Shown here: one piece after another, positions 38,215 to 46,655 of the stretch | Numbering within the stretch: position 1 is the stretch's first letter | Layout of the letters: the number at the start of each line of letters is the position of its first letter | Assembly (NCBI GenBank): GCA_964646925.1 | Contig: CAZYIC010000002.1 | Location: 1 to 50,867 of the forward strand | Reading direction: 5' to 3' | Source: GWB1-37-8 sp964646925 | Lineage (GTDB): Bacteria; Patescibacteriota; Microgenomatia; Levybacterales; UBA12049 | Length of the DNA: 50,867 nucleotides | The notes under the pieces: model-generated | What the model saw: the letters and a program-made list of their open reading frames with translations, nothing else | What the model was told of the DNA's origin: nothing | Database searches by the model: none | Position numbers and translations under genes: made by a program

Positions 38215-38463
38215 ATGGGTAAAAAATTAGAAGAATTAGTAGAAAAGCTTTTGGAGATAAGAACAAAGAAAGAAATGCGGGATTTTCTACAAGGGATTTT
38301 GACGCCAAAAGAACTTTTTGAATTGCCCAACAGATTGCAAATTGTTAAAATGCTCAAAAAAGGGATTTCCCAGCATGAAATAGCAGAAAAATTAGGTGTT
38401 GGAGTGGCAACAGTAACCAGGGGATCAAGGGAAATTAAGAAAGGAAGATTTAAAAATGTGTAA
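38215..38463 (+). CDS. TrpR/YerC-family repressor
   Basis: An 82-residue all-helical DNA-binding protein: LLEIRTKKEMRDFLQGILTPKELFELPNRLQIVKMLKKGISQHEIAEKLGVGVATVTRGSREIKKG. The pattern LTPKEL...R..IV..L..G...EIA..LGVGVATVTRGSR is that of TrpR and its relative YerC. The helix-turn-helix is residues about 52-75. Its place just upstream of trpE suggests tryptophan-responsive control, though YerC-type proteins can lack corepressor binding. Confidence 0.85.
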   Translation: MGKKLEELVEKLLEIRTKKEMRDFLQGILTPKELFELPNRLQIVKMLKKGISQHEIAEKLGVGVATVTRGSREIKKGRFKNV

Positions 38464-38476
38464 GAATAGGAACGAG

Positions 38477-38497
38477 ATCCTGAAACAAGTTCAGGAT
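38477..38497 (+). repeat. Palindromic repeat in the trp leader
   Basis: ATCCTGAA-ACAAG-TTCAGGAT, perfect arms. The same ATCCTGAA...TTCAGGAT unit is in guaA at 47226. Confidence 0.85.
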
Positions 38498-38578
38498 GAC
38501 AATAAAAATAATGCATGCGGCGGCCTATTTTGGGGGCTTGTCTTTGCATGGAATAAGACACAATTCTATTCAAACACA

Positions 38579-38604
38579 AACCTCCAAATTCAGGGGGTTT
38601 TTTT
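38579..38604 (+). terminator. Intrinsic terminator just before trpE (attenuator)
   Basis: AACCTCC-AAATTCA-GGGGGTT forms a 7-bp stem followed by a run of T residues, 11 nt before the trpE ATG. Since it lies between trpR and trpE, it would reduce trpE transcription. An upstream TTTTGGGGGCTTG segment (about 38528-38540) could pair with ACAAACCTCCAAA and prevent it from forming. Confidence 0.75.
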
Positions 38605-38615
38605 ATGAAAAAGTT

Positions 38616-40232
38616 ATGAGCAGAGAATTCGAACCGGTAACAATAGAAAGACGTGAGACGCCAAGGAGATGCTCGTTGAGTCTTGAGCAGGTTAGGAGAT
38701 TGGCCAAGGAAAAGAAAGGCGTAGTGATTCCCGTAGCTCTTACTTTACCTGCGGATTTAGATACGCCTTTTTCGGTTTACCTTAAAGCTAGAGGAATGGA
38801 AAAAAAGGAAGATGCCGAGACTGGTCCTTTTACTCCTTCTGTGCTTTTGGAAAGTGTAATCGGTGGAGAAAGCGTTGGAAGATATAGCTATATTTGTACT
38901 GACCCAAAAGAAACTATTAGTGTAACAGCCAATGAAATCTCAATCACAGATCGAGATGGAACAGCAACAACTCAAAGCGGAGAGAGGATAGACCCCTTAA
39001 AAGCAATAGAAGATAAAGTCTCAAAAACTGTTATTAAAACCCCCGGTCTACCTCAATTTTCCGGTGGTTTTGTAGGATATTTGGGATATGAAGTTTCAGC
39101 TGCTTTTGAAAAAAGTATTCCAAAATTAGATCCTAATACAAATCAACCAAAACCAGATGTTCTAGGACTTCCTGAAGCCATGCTGTTTGATTTCGACACG
39201 GTAATTGCTTATGACCATGCTCAAAATGAAATAAAGATCATAGGCAATATAGATGTCGGAAAAAATAATGATGTTGATAGGCAATATGGAGAAGTAACCT
39301 CCAGAATAAATGCTATTGCAGATAAAATAGAAAATACTCCAATAGTAGCTAAAAGAAAGGCGGGAGGAGAAGAAGTTCCTTCCGGCACAACGCAGTCTAA
39401 CTTTAACGAAGACGAATATACGGGTATAATAGAAGAATTAAAAGAGAAACACATAAAAGCAGGAAACATAATCCAAGTTGTACTTTCCCGAAGATTAACA
39501 AAGAAAACAAACGCCAATCCTCTTCATATTTATAGGCAGCTAAGAAGTGGAAATCCTTCGCCTTTTATGGTTTATATGGATATGGTTAACAAAAAGACGA
39601 AAGTGCAAATCATTGGGGCTTCTCCTGAGCTTCTTGTTAAAGTTGAGGACCGAAGAGTAACCACATGGCCTATTGCGGGAACCAGACCAAAAGGTCAAAC
39701 TCCGGAGGAAGATGAACGATTGATAGAAGAACTTAAAAAGGATCCTAAAGAGAATGCAGAGCATGTAATGCTTGTAGATCTGGGAAGGAATGATGTGGGT
39801 AGGATCTCAAAGCCAGGCACGGTTAAGGTGCCGGAGCTAATGCAGATTCAGATACTTCCTACGATACGTCATTTAAAGTCTGAGGTTACAGGGGAACTTG
39901 GGGATGAATACACTTCTTTGGATGCTTTGCGTTCGATTTTTCCGGCCGGCACCGTAAGCGGAGCGCCTAAAATACAGGCTCAAAAAACTATTTTTCAGTA
40001 TGAAAAAGAGCAAAGGGGTCCTTATGCTGGTGCGGTAGGCTATATTGGTTACAGTGGCAATCTGGAAGAAGCCATAACAATAAGAACAATAGTTGTTGTT
40101 GATGGTACTGCTTACCTTCAAGCTGGAGGAGGAATTGTATATGATAGCGATCCTAAAATGGAGTGGAAGGAGACTGAGGCTAAATTGAGAGGATCACTTG
40201 GGGCGCTCGAAAGGGCAGAGCGGGAGTCTTAA
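38616..40232 (+). CDS. trpE: Anthranilate synthase component I
   Basis: A 538-residue chorismate-utilising enzyme. The Trp feedback site motif LLESVIGGESVGRYSYI lies near residue 80; the C-terminal catalytic domain shows AGNIIQVVLSRRL, IIGASPELLVKVEDRRVTTWPIAGTRPKG, LVDLGRNDVGRI, IFPAGTVSGAPK and LQAGGGIVYDSDP. It needs a TrpG partner, not seen nearby. I start at ATG 38616; an earlier in-frame start at 38496 would translate through the terminator. No other trp biosynthetic gene is in the window, so it may act alone here or with genes elsewhere. Confidence 0.93.
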   Translation: MSREFEPVTIERRETPRRCSLSLEQVRRLAKEKKGVVIPVALTLPADLDTPFSVYLKARGMEKKEDAETGPFTPSVLLESVIGGESVGRYSYICTDPKETISVTANEISITDRDGTATTQSGERIDPLKAIEDKVSKTVIKTPGLPQFSGGFVGYLGYEVSAAFEKSIPKLDPNTNQPKPDVLGLPEAMLFDFDTVIAYDHAQNEIKIIGNIDVGKNNDVDRQYGEVTSRINAIADKIENTPIVAKRKAGGEEVPSGTTQSNFNEDEYTGIIEELKEKHIKAGNIIQVVLSRRLTKKTNANPLHIYRQLRSGNPSPFMVYMDMVNKKTKVQIIGASPELLVKVEDRRVTTWPIAGTRPKGQTPEEDERLIEELKKDPKENAEHVMLVDLGRNDVGRISKPGTVKVPELMQIQILPTIRHLKSEVTGELGDEYTSLDALRSIFPAGTVSGAPKIQAQKTIFQYEKEQRGPYAGAVGYIGYSGNLEEAITIRTIVVVDGTAYLQAGGGIVYDSDPKMEWKETEAKLRGSLGALERAERES

Positions 40233-40250
40233 TTGTGTTAAAATAGAGAA

Positions 40251-40463
40251 ATGAAATCTATTCGGCATGATTCGGCAGGCTCATCACAAGGAGCTCAGGG
40301 CAAGCGAGTTTATTCGGACACTCAAAAAAAGAAACAAGAAGAAGAGGATTATTTTGATGATTGCTATGTTTGCCAGCAGACTAAAAAAGCGGAAGAAGAG
40401 GGGAAGAATTTAAGCGTTGAGGAATTGAAAGAGATTTTTCGAAAGGCAAATGAAAGAAACTAA
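40251..40463 (+). CDS. Small acidic protein with CxxC
   Basis: A 70-residue protein between trpE and trpS, not recognised. The N-terminal 15 residues (DSAGSSQGAQGK) come from a repeat-like GGCTCATCACAAGGAGCTC tract; the conserved-looking part is DDCYVCQQTKKAEEEGKNLSVEELKEIFRKAN, with a CxxC pair that could bind metal. TAAAAT lies just upstream (leaderless start). Small size means moderate confidence. Confidence 0.6.
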   Translation: MKSIRHDSAGSSQGAQGKRVYSDTQKKKQEEEDYFDDCYVCQQTKKAEEEGKNLSVEELKEIFRKANERN

Positions 40464-40479
40464 TTAGGAAGCTTAATTT

Positions 40480-41478
40480 ATGAAACGTGTATACTCTGGC
40501 ATACGTGCTACCGGAAGGTTGCACCTGGGAAATTATTTTGGGGCAGTCAAGGGAATGCTTGCTTTGCAAGAAACTTACGACTGCATATTCTCTGTGGTTG
40601 ATCTGCATACAATCACAGTTCCGTATCAGCCTGACACCCTTCAGGTGTCCGTACGAAATATAATATTGGATTACTTGGCAGCAGGATTAGATCCAGAAAA
40701 ATGCAAGATCGAAATTCAATCAAAAATTCCTCAGCATACGGAGCTTGCCTATTTATTATCAACTATTTATCAAGTTTCACGACTTGAGGATTTGCCAACC
40801 TACAAAGAGAAAAAAGCCCAGTACCCGAAGTATGTGAATATGGGGCTTTTGTATTATCCGGTTCTGATGGCTGCGGACGTATTGCTTTACAAAGGAGAGT
40901 TAGTGCCGGTTGGCATAGATCAGGAGCCGCATTTGGAAGTCATGCGGGAAATCGCCAGAAAGTTTAACTCAATGTTTGGTCAAACATTTCCAGAGCCTCA
41001 ACGGTTTAAAACCGAAGGCCTGCCTGCCGGCAGGCAGGGCGAATATGTTCCGTCTTTGGCAGGAGCAGGAAAGATGAGCAAATCAATTGATGGGAGCTTT
41101 ATTAATCTAACAGATGATTTGGAAACTATAAAAAAGCGTTTGGCAGGAACACCAACAGACTCCGGAACAACTGGCGGAGAATTGCCAAAAACAGGTGGAA
41201 TTGCTAATCTATTTACTCTGTTAAAGCTGTTTAAATTGGATAAAGAGTACACTAAATTTGAACAAGATTATAAGGATAAAAAAATCAGATATTCAGAGCT
41301 AAAAGAAGTTTTAGCGCAGGGTATTTTTAAAGAACTCCAACCTTTTCAAGAAAGAAGAAGGGAATTTGAGGAAAATCAAAGTCTCGTAGATAATATTATT
41401 GAAGAGGGAAGGGTAAAATGTACTCATATGGCAGAAGAAACCATGAAAGAAGTCCGCTCCAAAATGGGCCTCGTCTAA
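40480..41478 (+). CDS. trpS: Tryptophanyl-tRNA synthetase
   Basis: A 332-residue class I synthetase: SGIRATGRLHLGNYFGAVKG (HIGH motif as HLGN), DLHTITVPY, YPVLMAADVLLYKGELVPVGIDQEPHLE, and KMSKS in GAGKMSKSIDGSFINL. Two repeats are in frame: GACACC-CTTCA-GGTGTC (40633-40649) and the 20-bp perfect palindrome at 41019-41038, which inserts LPAGRQG between FKTEG and EYVPSLAGAGKMSKS, just before the catalytic KMSKS loop. Grouping with trpR and trpE suggests shared Trp control. Confidence 0.96.
   Translation: MKRVYSGIRATGRLHLGNYFGAVKGMLALQETYDCIFSVVDLHTITVPYQPDTLQVSVRNIILDYLAAGLDPEKCKIEIQSKIPQHTELAYLLSTIYQVSRLEDLPTYKEKKAQYPKYVNMGLLYYPVLMAADVLLYKGELVPVGIDQEPHLEVMREIARKFNSMFGQTFPEPQRFKTEGLPAGRQGEYVPSLAGAGKMSKSIDGSFINLTDDLETIKKRLAGTPTDSGTTGGELPKTGGIANLFTLLKLFKLDKEYTKFEQDYKDKKIRYSELKEVLAQGIFKELQPFQERRREFEENQSLVDNIIEEGRVKCTHMAEETMKEVRSKMGLV
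40633..40649 (+). repeat. Short palindrome in trpS
   Basis: GACACC-CTTCA-GGTGTC, read as PDTLQVS. CACC...GGTG type, as in murD 33703. Confidence 0.6.
41019..41038 (+). repeat. Perfect 20-bp palindrome in trpS
   Basis: CCTGCCTGCCGGCAGGCAGG, its own reverse complement; translated as LPAGRQG. Related to the copy in ftsH (41606). Confidence 0.92.
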
Positions 41479-41534
41479 TCCGATTAGCTATCTGATTTGA
41501 TTTTGGATTAATTTTTCTTTGGCCTTGTGTAGCC

Positions 41535-41563
41535 TTGGCTAAGAGAGGGATTTGTGGTATACT
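41535..41563 (+). promoter_or_regulatory. ftsH promoter
   Basis: TTGGCT (41535-41540), 17-nt spacer, TATACT (41558-41563), 7 nt to the ATG: leaderless arrangement. Confidence 0.7.
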
Positions 41564-41570
41564 CACCTCG

Positions 41571-44500
41571 ATGGCAACGAACGGCAGCAAAAATCATCAG
41601 CCTATCGCCCGCCTGCCGGCAGGGCAGGGCAGGCAAGGCAAAAATGGCAAGAAACAAAAAATTATCAAAGTAAAGATAAATACCTCGTGGAAAAATATTT
41701 TGGTTTATGGGTCTCTGTTCCTTTTTGCAATGTTTCTTTTCATGGGGTTTAGCCAACAGTCATTTGAGGACATTAAAACAGTTCCTCTTTCCCAGGTAGT
41801 TTCGGATGTAAAAACGGGAAAAGTTACGGAAATTGAAGTTTTGGAAAATAAGCTTGTTGTAAAAGAAGGAAAAGAGACTTTTCAGAGCTTCAAGGAGCAA
41901 GGCGCAAACGTTTATCAGATATTCAAGGATGCGGGAGTACAGCTTAATAAAACAAAAGTCGTCATAAAAGATCAGACAGGGTTTAATAATTGGCTGGGTA
42001 TTATTTCATCTGTCCTGCCAATATTATTAATGGTGGCATTTTTCTTTTTTATATTTCGTCAGGCAAAAGGAGCGCAAGAAAATATTTTCTCTTTTGGCAA
42101 GTCTTCGGCTAAACTTTTCAGCAAAGATACCCCAAGGATCAGTTTTGCAAATGTTGCAGGAGTAGATGAAGCAAAACAGGAGCTGACAGAAATCGTAGAT
42201 TTTCTTAAAAACCCGGGAAAATACAAAGCAATGGGAGCGCGTACGCCAAAAGGAGTATTGATGATTGGCCCAAGCGGAACAGGAAAAACCCTCTTGGCAA
42301 GAGCAACGGCCGGAGAAGCAAATGTGCCTTTCTTCTCAATGGCAGGATCTGAATTTATGGAAATGTTGGTAGGTGTTGGAGCTTCGCGCGTGAGAGATTT
42401 ATTTAATACTGCCAAAAAATCCCAGCCTGCAATCATTTTTATAGATGAAATAGATGCGATTGGACGGCAGAGGGGAACAGGATTAATGGGAGGACATGAT
42501 GAAAGGGAGCAGACCTTAAATCAAATTCTGGTGGAGATGGATGGATTTGCCCCAACAGAGCAGTTAGTGGTTATGGCGGCAAGTGTAACAGGAGATACTC
42601 CAATCATGATTAAAAAAGACAAAGATATAAAAATTATTCCTATTGCTAAATTTGTAGATAGATATTATCAAAAAGATGAAGGAAGTACAGAGAAGAATAT
42701 TGAAGACATTGAAACCTTGGGATTTAATCAGGCAGAAGCGATAGATATTCTAAAATTTAATAATCCCGCATTTAAAAAAGTAAGAGGTGTTTTTAGACAT
42801 AAGGTTAAAGAGATTTATGAAATTAAATATGTAGGAGGTAAAGTCAAGGCTACAGGTAATCATTCGGTATTTGTTCGAGATAATCAGGGCATTCTCGCTA
42901 AACCGGTAACAGCACTTAGTAGAGGCGATGTGCTAGTTGATTTTCCGTATAAATTTTTGTACGAAGACACAAGATCAAGCAATTATCAGATAAAAAATCA
43001 AGATAAAGGCAGCAATGCATTTAACCTGAAATTGCCTATTTTTATTGATACTGATTTGCAAAAACAAGGAACGGAAAAATATATATATGTAATGGAGCAG
43101 AGTGGGTTATTTTCACAGGAAAAGATTGCTCAAAATATTGGAGTATCTCAGCTTACGGTAAGTCATTGGCAAAGAAACGATAGATTGCCCCGGTCTATTT
43201 CCAGAGCTTATTTCAAGCATGAATTACCCGATGAAGTTGAATTTACGCCCGGACTCGCAAGGCTTATGGGATATTATGCGGCAGAGGGATATGCCAGGAA
43301 GGAAATCGATTTTTGTTTCAACAAAAAAGAAGAGAACTTAATAGAAGACGTTATCAATTTAATGCAGGAGATTTTTAATCTTAAACCTCATAAGGTAAGA
43401 ATAACAGGAAATGCGGCTAATGTAATTTATCAGTCCCGTCCTTTAGCAGATTTCTTTATATTTCATTGTGGAAAAGGTGCGCTTAACAAACACACGCCAA
43501 CAATTCTGTTTGAAGCGCCAAAAGAGTACTTTTTGGAATTTTTAAGAGGTGTATTTGATGGTGATGGTTATCAGGATAAAAAAGGAAAAGGAGAAATAAC
43601 TTCGATAAGTAAACAATTAATAATGGAGCTGAATTGGCTTTGCCGTATGCGCGGAATAAAGACATACATGCATTCGTTTACGGCAAAAGAGGGAAGGATT
43701 ATAAATGGAGGCAGGCCATTGAAAGCGGTTGTCGCATATCGTTTGGGATGGGGTAAGATGGCAAATCCATTCTTGCCAACTTCTAAAAACTTTGCAAAGT
43801 TACCTCGAATAATCAGTATCAGAAAGTTGCCTTTTGATGATTATGTCTATGATCTTTGCGGAGTGGAGAATGAAGCTTTTTTTGGCGGAGAAAGTCCAGT
43901 TCTTCTTCATAATACGAACAGGCCTGACGTCCTTGATCCGGCGCTGGTTCGGCCGGGAAGATTTGACAGGAGAGTAGCTTTGGATATGCCGGATGTGGTA
44001 GGACGCGAGGCAATTCTGGCAATCCACGCCAAAGGCAAACCGTTTGTTACAGGGGTTGACTGGAAAAAAGTTGCCAAAAGAACAGTCGGATTTTCCGGAG
44101 CGGATTTGGAAAATATGCTCAACGAAGCAGCTATTTTGGCTGCGCGCTTAGGGAAGAAAGCCATTGACATGAAGGATTTGGAAGAAGCAGCGACAAAAGT
44201 CAAATTAGGTCCTGAGAAAAAAAGATTGCAATCGGAAGAGGATAGAAAGATGACCGCGTATCATGAAGCAGGACACGCGATTGTTAGTTGGGAAATGCCG
44301 CACATGGATCCAATTCACAGAATTTCCATTGTCAGTCGGGGAATGAGTCTGGGACATACCATGATGGAGCCAACAGAGCATATTCATGAAACAAAGACAA
44401 GGCTTATTGAGCAGATTGCTGTAATGTTGGGAGGAAGAGCGGCAGAAAATATGATTTTCAAAGAGATGACAACCGGAGCATCTGACGACATTGCAAAAGC

Positions 44501-44807
44501 AACTCAAGTTGCAAGAATGATGGTGGTGGAATACGGGATGAGTGATCTTGGGCCAATCAACTTAGACAATGAACAGAGAACTATATATGATCAGAAAACT
44601 ATTTCGCCGATTATGGCAGGGAAAATCGATGACCAGATTAAGAAAATTACAGATACTGCTTATAAATCAGCAGCTGCAATTTTGATGCGGTTAGAAGGCA
44701 AGCTGGATATTTTGGCTGAAGAGCTTTTGAAAAAAGAAACCATTGACGCGGATGACTTTATCAAGCTCCTCGGTCCCAAAAAATCCCTAGCGGTAGCAAA
44801 AGCCTAG
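41571..44807 (+). CDS. ftsH: FtsH AAA+ zinc protease precursor with intein
   Basis: A 1078-residue precursor (about 634 after splicing). Two membrane helices (ILVYGSLFLFAMFLFMGF; LGIISSVLPILLMVAFFFFIF) flank a small external domain. AAA core: Walker A GPSGTGKT, Walker B AIIFIDEIDAIGR, second region of homology NRPDVLDPALVRPGRFDRRV, zinc motif HEAGH (YHEAGHAIVSWEMP), and PTEHIHETKTRLIEQIAVMLGGRAAE. FtsH degrades membrane and short-lived proteins. The intein splits AA from TNRPD. The Pro of the canonical GPPGTGKT is Ser. A repeat-derived stretch PIARLPAGQGRQGK lies in the basic N-terminus. ATG 41571 chosen from promoter spacing. Confidence 0.96.
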   Translation: MATNGSKNHQPIARLPAGQGRQGKNGKKQKIIKVKINTSWKNILVYGSLFLFAMFLFMGFSQQSFEDIKTVPLSQVVSDVKTGKVTEIEVLENKLVVKEGKETFQSFKEQGANVYQIFKDAGVQLNKTKVVIKDQTGFNNWLGIISSVLPILLMVAFFFFIFRQAKGAQENIFSFGKSSAKLFSKDTPRISFANVAGVDEAKQELTEIVDFLKNPGKYKAMGARTPKGVLMIGPSGTGKTLLARATAGEANVPFFSMAGSEFMEMLVGVGASRVRDLFNTAKKSQPAIIFIDEIDAIGRQRGTGLMGGHDEREQTLNQILVEMDGFAPTEQLVVMAASVTGDTPIMIKKDKDIKIIPIAKFVDRYYQKDEGSTEKNIEDIETLGFNQAEAIDILKFNNPAFKKVRGVFRHKVKEIYEIKYVGGKVKATGNHSVFVRDNQGILAKPVTALSRGDVLVDFPYKFLYEDTRSSNYQIKNQDKGSNAFNLKLPIFIDTDLQKQGTEKYIYVMEQSGLFSQEKIAQNIGVSQLTVSHWQRNDRLPRSISRAYFKHELPDEVEFTPGLARLMGYYAAEGYARKEIDFCFNKKEENLIEDVINLMQEIFNLKPHKVRITGNAANVIYQSRPLADFFIFHCGKGALNKHTPTILFEAPKEYFLEFLRGVFDGDGYQDKKGKGEITSISKQLIMELNWLCRMRGIKTYMHSFTAKEGRIINGGRPLKAVVAYRLGWGKMANPFLPTSKNFAKLPRIISIRKLPFDDYVYDLCGVENEAFFGGESPVLLHNTNRPDVLDPALVRPGRFDRRVALDMPDVVGREAILAIHAKGKPFVTGVDWKKVAKRTVGFSGADLENMLNEAAILAARLGKKAIDMKDLEEAATKVKLGPEKKRLQSEEDRKMTAYHEAGHAIVSWEMPHMDPIHRISIVSRGMSLGHTMMEPTEHIHETKTRLIEQIAVMLGGRAAENMIFKEMTTGASDDIAKATQVARMMVVEYGMSDLGPINLDNEQRTIYDQKTISPIMAGKIDDQIKKITDTAYKSAAAILMRLEGKLDILAEELLKKETIDADDFIKLLGPKKSLAVAKA
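41606..41635 (+). repeat. GC-rich repeat in the ftsH start
   Basis: CGCCCGCCTGCCGGCAGGGC then AGGGCAGGC, palindromic core GCCTGCCGGCAGGGC; coding ARLPAGQGRQG before the first membrane helix. Confidence 0.85.
42582..43913 (+). mobile_element. Intein with LAGLIDADG endonuclease inside FtsH
   Basis: 444 residues beginning Ser in SVTGDTPIMI (block A) and ending with His-Asn in SPVLLHN, followed by Thr of TNRPD as the +1 nucleophile. Block B is KATGNHSVFVRDNQG. Endonuclease motifs LARLMGYYAAEG and FLRGVFDGDGYQDKKG match the LAGLIDADG pair. Between block B and these is a helix-turn-helix (SQEKIAQNIGVSQLTVSHWQ). It splits the AAA+ second region of homology exactly between VMAA and TNRPDVLDP. Block F, usually with His, has Glu (GVENEAFF). 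Confidence 0.95.
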
Positions 44808-44817
44808 ATTACAGTCT

Positions 44818-45426
44818 TTAGATAATCATTTCTTCAGTTGCTTTCATATTTTCCCAGATTAATCTATCTTTTTTTGCATGATCACTTCTCATTTCAACCG
44901 GCAGCTTACTTCTTAAGCGGTGGCTGATTAATAGAAATGGAAGTTCGTTTGTTAATCTTAAATCAACGCTAGCTTTAAATCCTTTTTCTCTTAAGAATCC
45001 AGTAAATTTGGCAACACAATCCTTTGCGTGGAATCCACCTACAATTACCTGGGCGTTGTTTTGCAAATTTAGCCCTTCTAATATCTTGGGTAGGCCTCTT
45101 CTGTAAAATTGCTCCCAATCTTTTCCCCACGAATGAAAGGTTTCCCATCGTATTATGTCTTGGAATTGACCTTGGGGGTAAAAATAACTGAAAGTATCGG
45201 GTTGCGTATCTCCATAAACAACTGCCATTGTCTTGAATCCCTGGTTTCGATAACGGGTAAGAATCCTGCCAGTAGTTTCTCTAAAATCTTGATACAGAGT
45301 AGGAATATATGGTGATTCTGGTTTAGATCCTCCTGTTGTTCTTTGGTCTGGAAAAAGAACGACAACAGCTCTACTTATCGGAGTATTTATCTCCTTAATT
45401 TTTCCCAAATCTATTTGTTCAACCAT
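44818..45426 (-). CDS. Uncharacterised conserved-looking protein
   Basis: A 202-residue alpha/beta protein, not recognised, no signal peptide. Features: AVVVLFPDQRTTGG near the start, TLYQDFRETTGRILTRYRNQGFKTMAVVYGDTQPDTFSYFYPQGQ, NNAQVIVGGFHAKDCVAKFTGFLREKG (a strand-Gly-Gly-Phe-His turn) and a basic C-terminus. It could be a small hydrolase-like fold, but I do not assign one. Convergent with ftsH, divergent from guaB. Confidence 0.7.
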   Translation of the reverse strand: MVEQIDLGKIKEINTPISRAVVVLFPDQRTTGGSKPESPYIPTLYQDFRETTGRILTRYRNQGFKTMAVVYGDTQPDTFSYFYPQGQFQDIIRWETFHSWGKDWEQFYRRGLPKILEGLNLQNNAQVIVGGFHAKDCVAKFTGFLREKGFKASVDLRLTNELPFLLISHRLRSKLPVEMRSDHAKKDRLIWENMKATEEMII

Positions 45427-45469
45427 AAGAGTGTATTTTAGGCCTAAATTGCAGTTTTTTCAAATTATC

Positions 45470-45498
45470 TTGACAAAATGAGGTAAACCATGTAAAGT
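45470..45498 (+). promoter_or_regulatory. guaBA promoter
   Basis: TTGACA (45470-45475), 17-nt spacer, TAAAGT (45493-45498), 5 nt to the guaB ATG: leaderless. Confidence 0.75.
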
Positions 45499-45503
45499 AA
45501 ATT

Positions 45504-46655
45504 ATGGAGCCTGCAAAACTTTCTTCCCATTTCGGATTAACTTTTGATGATGTTCTTCTTATTCCGGGCTATTCGGACTTTACCCGTTCCGACATAAACC
45601 TTTCTACCCAACTTACAAAAAAGATTAAACTTTCAATCCCTTTTGTTTCAGCCCCAATGGATACGGTTACGGAAAGTGCTTTGGCAATTGCGCTTGGGAC
45701 TCTTGGCGGAATTGGAATTATTCACAGAAATTTGACCATAGAAGATCAGATAAGAGAGGTAAAAAAAGTCAAGAATAAGAAATTGCTGGTTGGGGCTGCA
45801 ATAGCCGGGAAAAATTATGAGGAAAGACTAAGAGCTTTGGTTAAAGCTCATGTTGATGTGGTAGTAATTGATTCGGCGCATGGCTTTACAAAGACAATTA
45901 TTGCGGCAATAAAATTTATCAAAAAGACCTATCCGGCTCTTGAAGTAATTGCGGGAAATATTGCAACTGCGGATGGAGCAAGAGGGCTCATCGCAGCCGG
46001 AGCAGACGGGTTAAGAGTCGGAATGGGGCCCGGGGCAATTTGCACAACCAGAATTATTTCCGGGATGGGAGTGCCGCAGATTACGGCAATAATGGAAACT
46101 GCAAAAGCTGCTCATAAAGCAAAAATTCCTGTTATTGCTGATGGAGGGATAAAATATTCAGGAGACATGGTTAAGGCTTTGGCTGCCGGCGCGTCAACTG
46201 TTATGATGGGAGGATTTTTCGCCGCGTCAATGGAAGCGCCCGGAAAAACAGTAAAGCTTAATGTAAAAGAAGTTCCGCATAGATTCAGAAATATCTTTAA
46301 CGGCAAGAATAAAAAAGAATTTTATGTTTTTAAAGAATATCGCGGCATGGGATCGGAGGCGGCAATGGAAAAAGGAGCGAAAATAAAATCCGAAGAAGAA
46401 TTTCACGGTAAAGATTATAAAGACAGGGTATTGGTTGCTGAGGGAGTTGAGGGGCTGGTGCCGATAAAGGGCACTGTTCAGGAGCTTGTCGATCAGGCAG
46501 TTGGAGGAATAAGATCCGGAATGTGTTATGTCGGAGCGCGCAGTATAAAAGAACTTTGGGGAAAAGCGCAGTTTATTCAGATAACTCAGGCATCCTTAAC
46601 CGAAAGCCATCCTCATGATGTTTTAATTACCAATCCGGGAGAAAATTATAAATGA
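45504..46655 (+). CDS. guaB: IMP dehydrogenase without CBS domains
   Basis: A 383-residue TIM-barrel enzyme that oxidises IMP to XMP. Visible: LTFDDVLLIPGYSDF, PFVSAPMDTVTESALAIA, IGIIHRNLTIEDQIREV, GIGPGAICTT-type loop as GMGPGAICTTRIISGMGVPQ with the catalytic Cys, IPVIADGGIKYSGDMVKALAAGA and EYRGMGSEAAM. The two regulatory CBS domains present in most bacterial GuaB (about 490 residues) are missing between strand 2 and the barrel. It overlaps guaA by 4 nt. Confidence 0.95.
   Translation: MEPAKLSSHFGLTFDDVLLIPGYSDFTRSDINLSTQLTKKIKLSIPFVSAPMDTVTESALAIALGTLGGIGIIHRNLTIEDQIREVKKVKNKKLLVGAAIAGKNYEERLRALVKAHVDVVVIDSAHGFTKTIIAAIKFIKKTYPALEVIAGNIATADGARGLIAAGADGLRVGMGPGAICTTRIISGMGVPQITAIMETAKAAHKAKIPVIADGGIKYSGDMVKALAAGASTVMMGGFFAASMEAPGKTVKLNVKEVPHRFRNIFNGKNKKEFYVFKEYRGMGSEAAMEKGAKIKSEEEFHGKDYKDRVLVAEGVEGLVPIKGTVQELVDQAVGGIRSGMCYVGARSIKELWGKAQFIQITQASLTESHPHDVLITNPGENYK

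Larger units (their letters stand above)
38456..38608 (+). other. Candidate trp leader peptide frame
   Basis: A 50-codon frame begins ATGTGTAA inside the trpR stop and ends at TGA 38606, after the terminator hairpin. It holds two Trp codons in GGLFWGLVFAWNK. It could be a leader peptide for attenuation, but there is no ribosome site and the frame runs through a palindromic repeat (38477-38497), so chance is possible. Confidence 0.35.

Noticed and set aside
38496..38615. N-terminal extension of trpE
   Set aside because: It would translate through a palindrome-derived region and an intrinsic terminator; the ATG at 38616 begins the family-like sequence.
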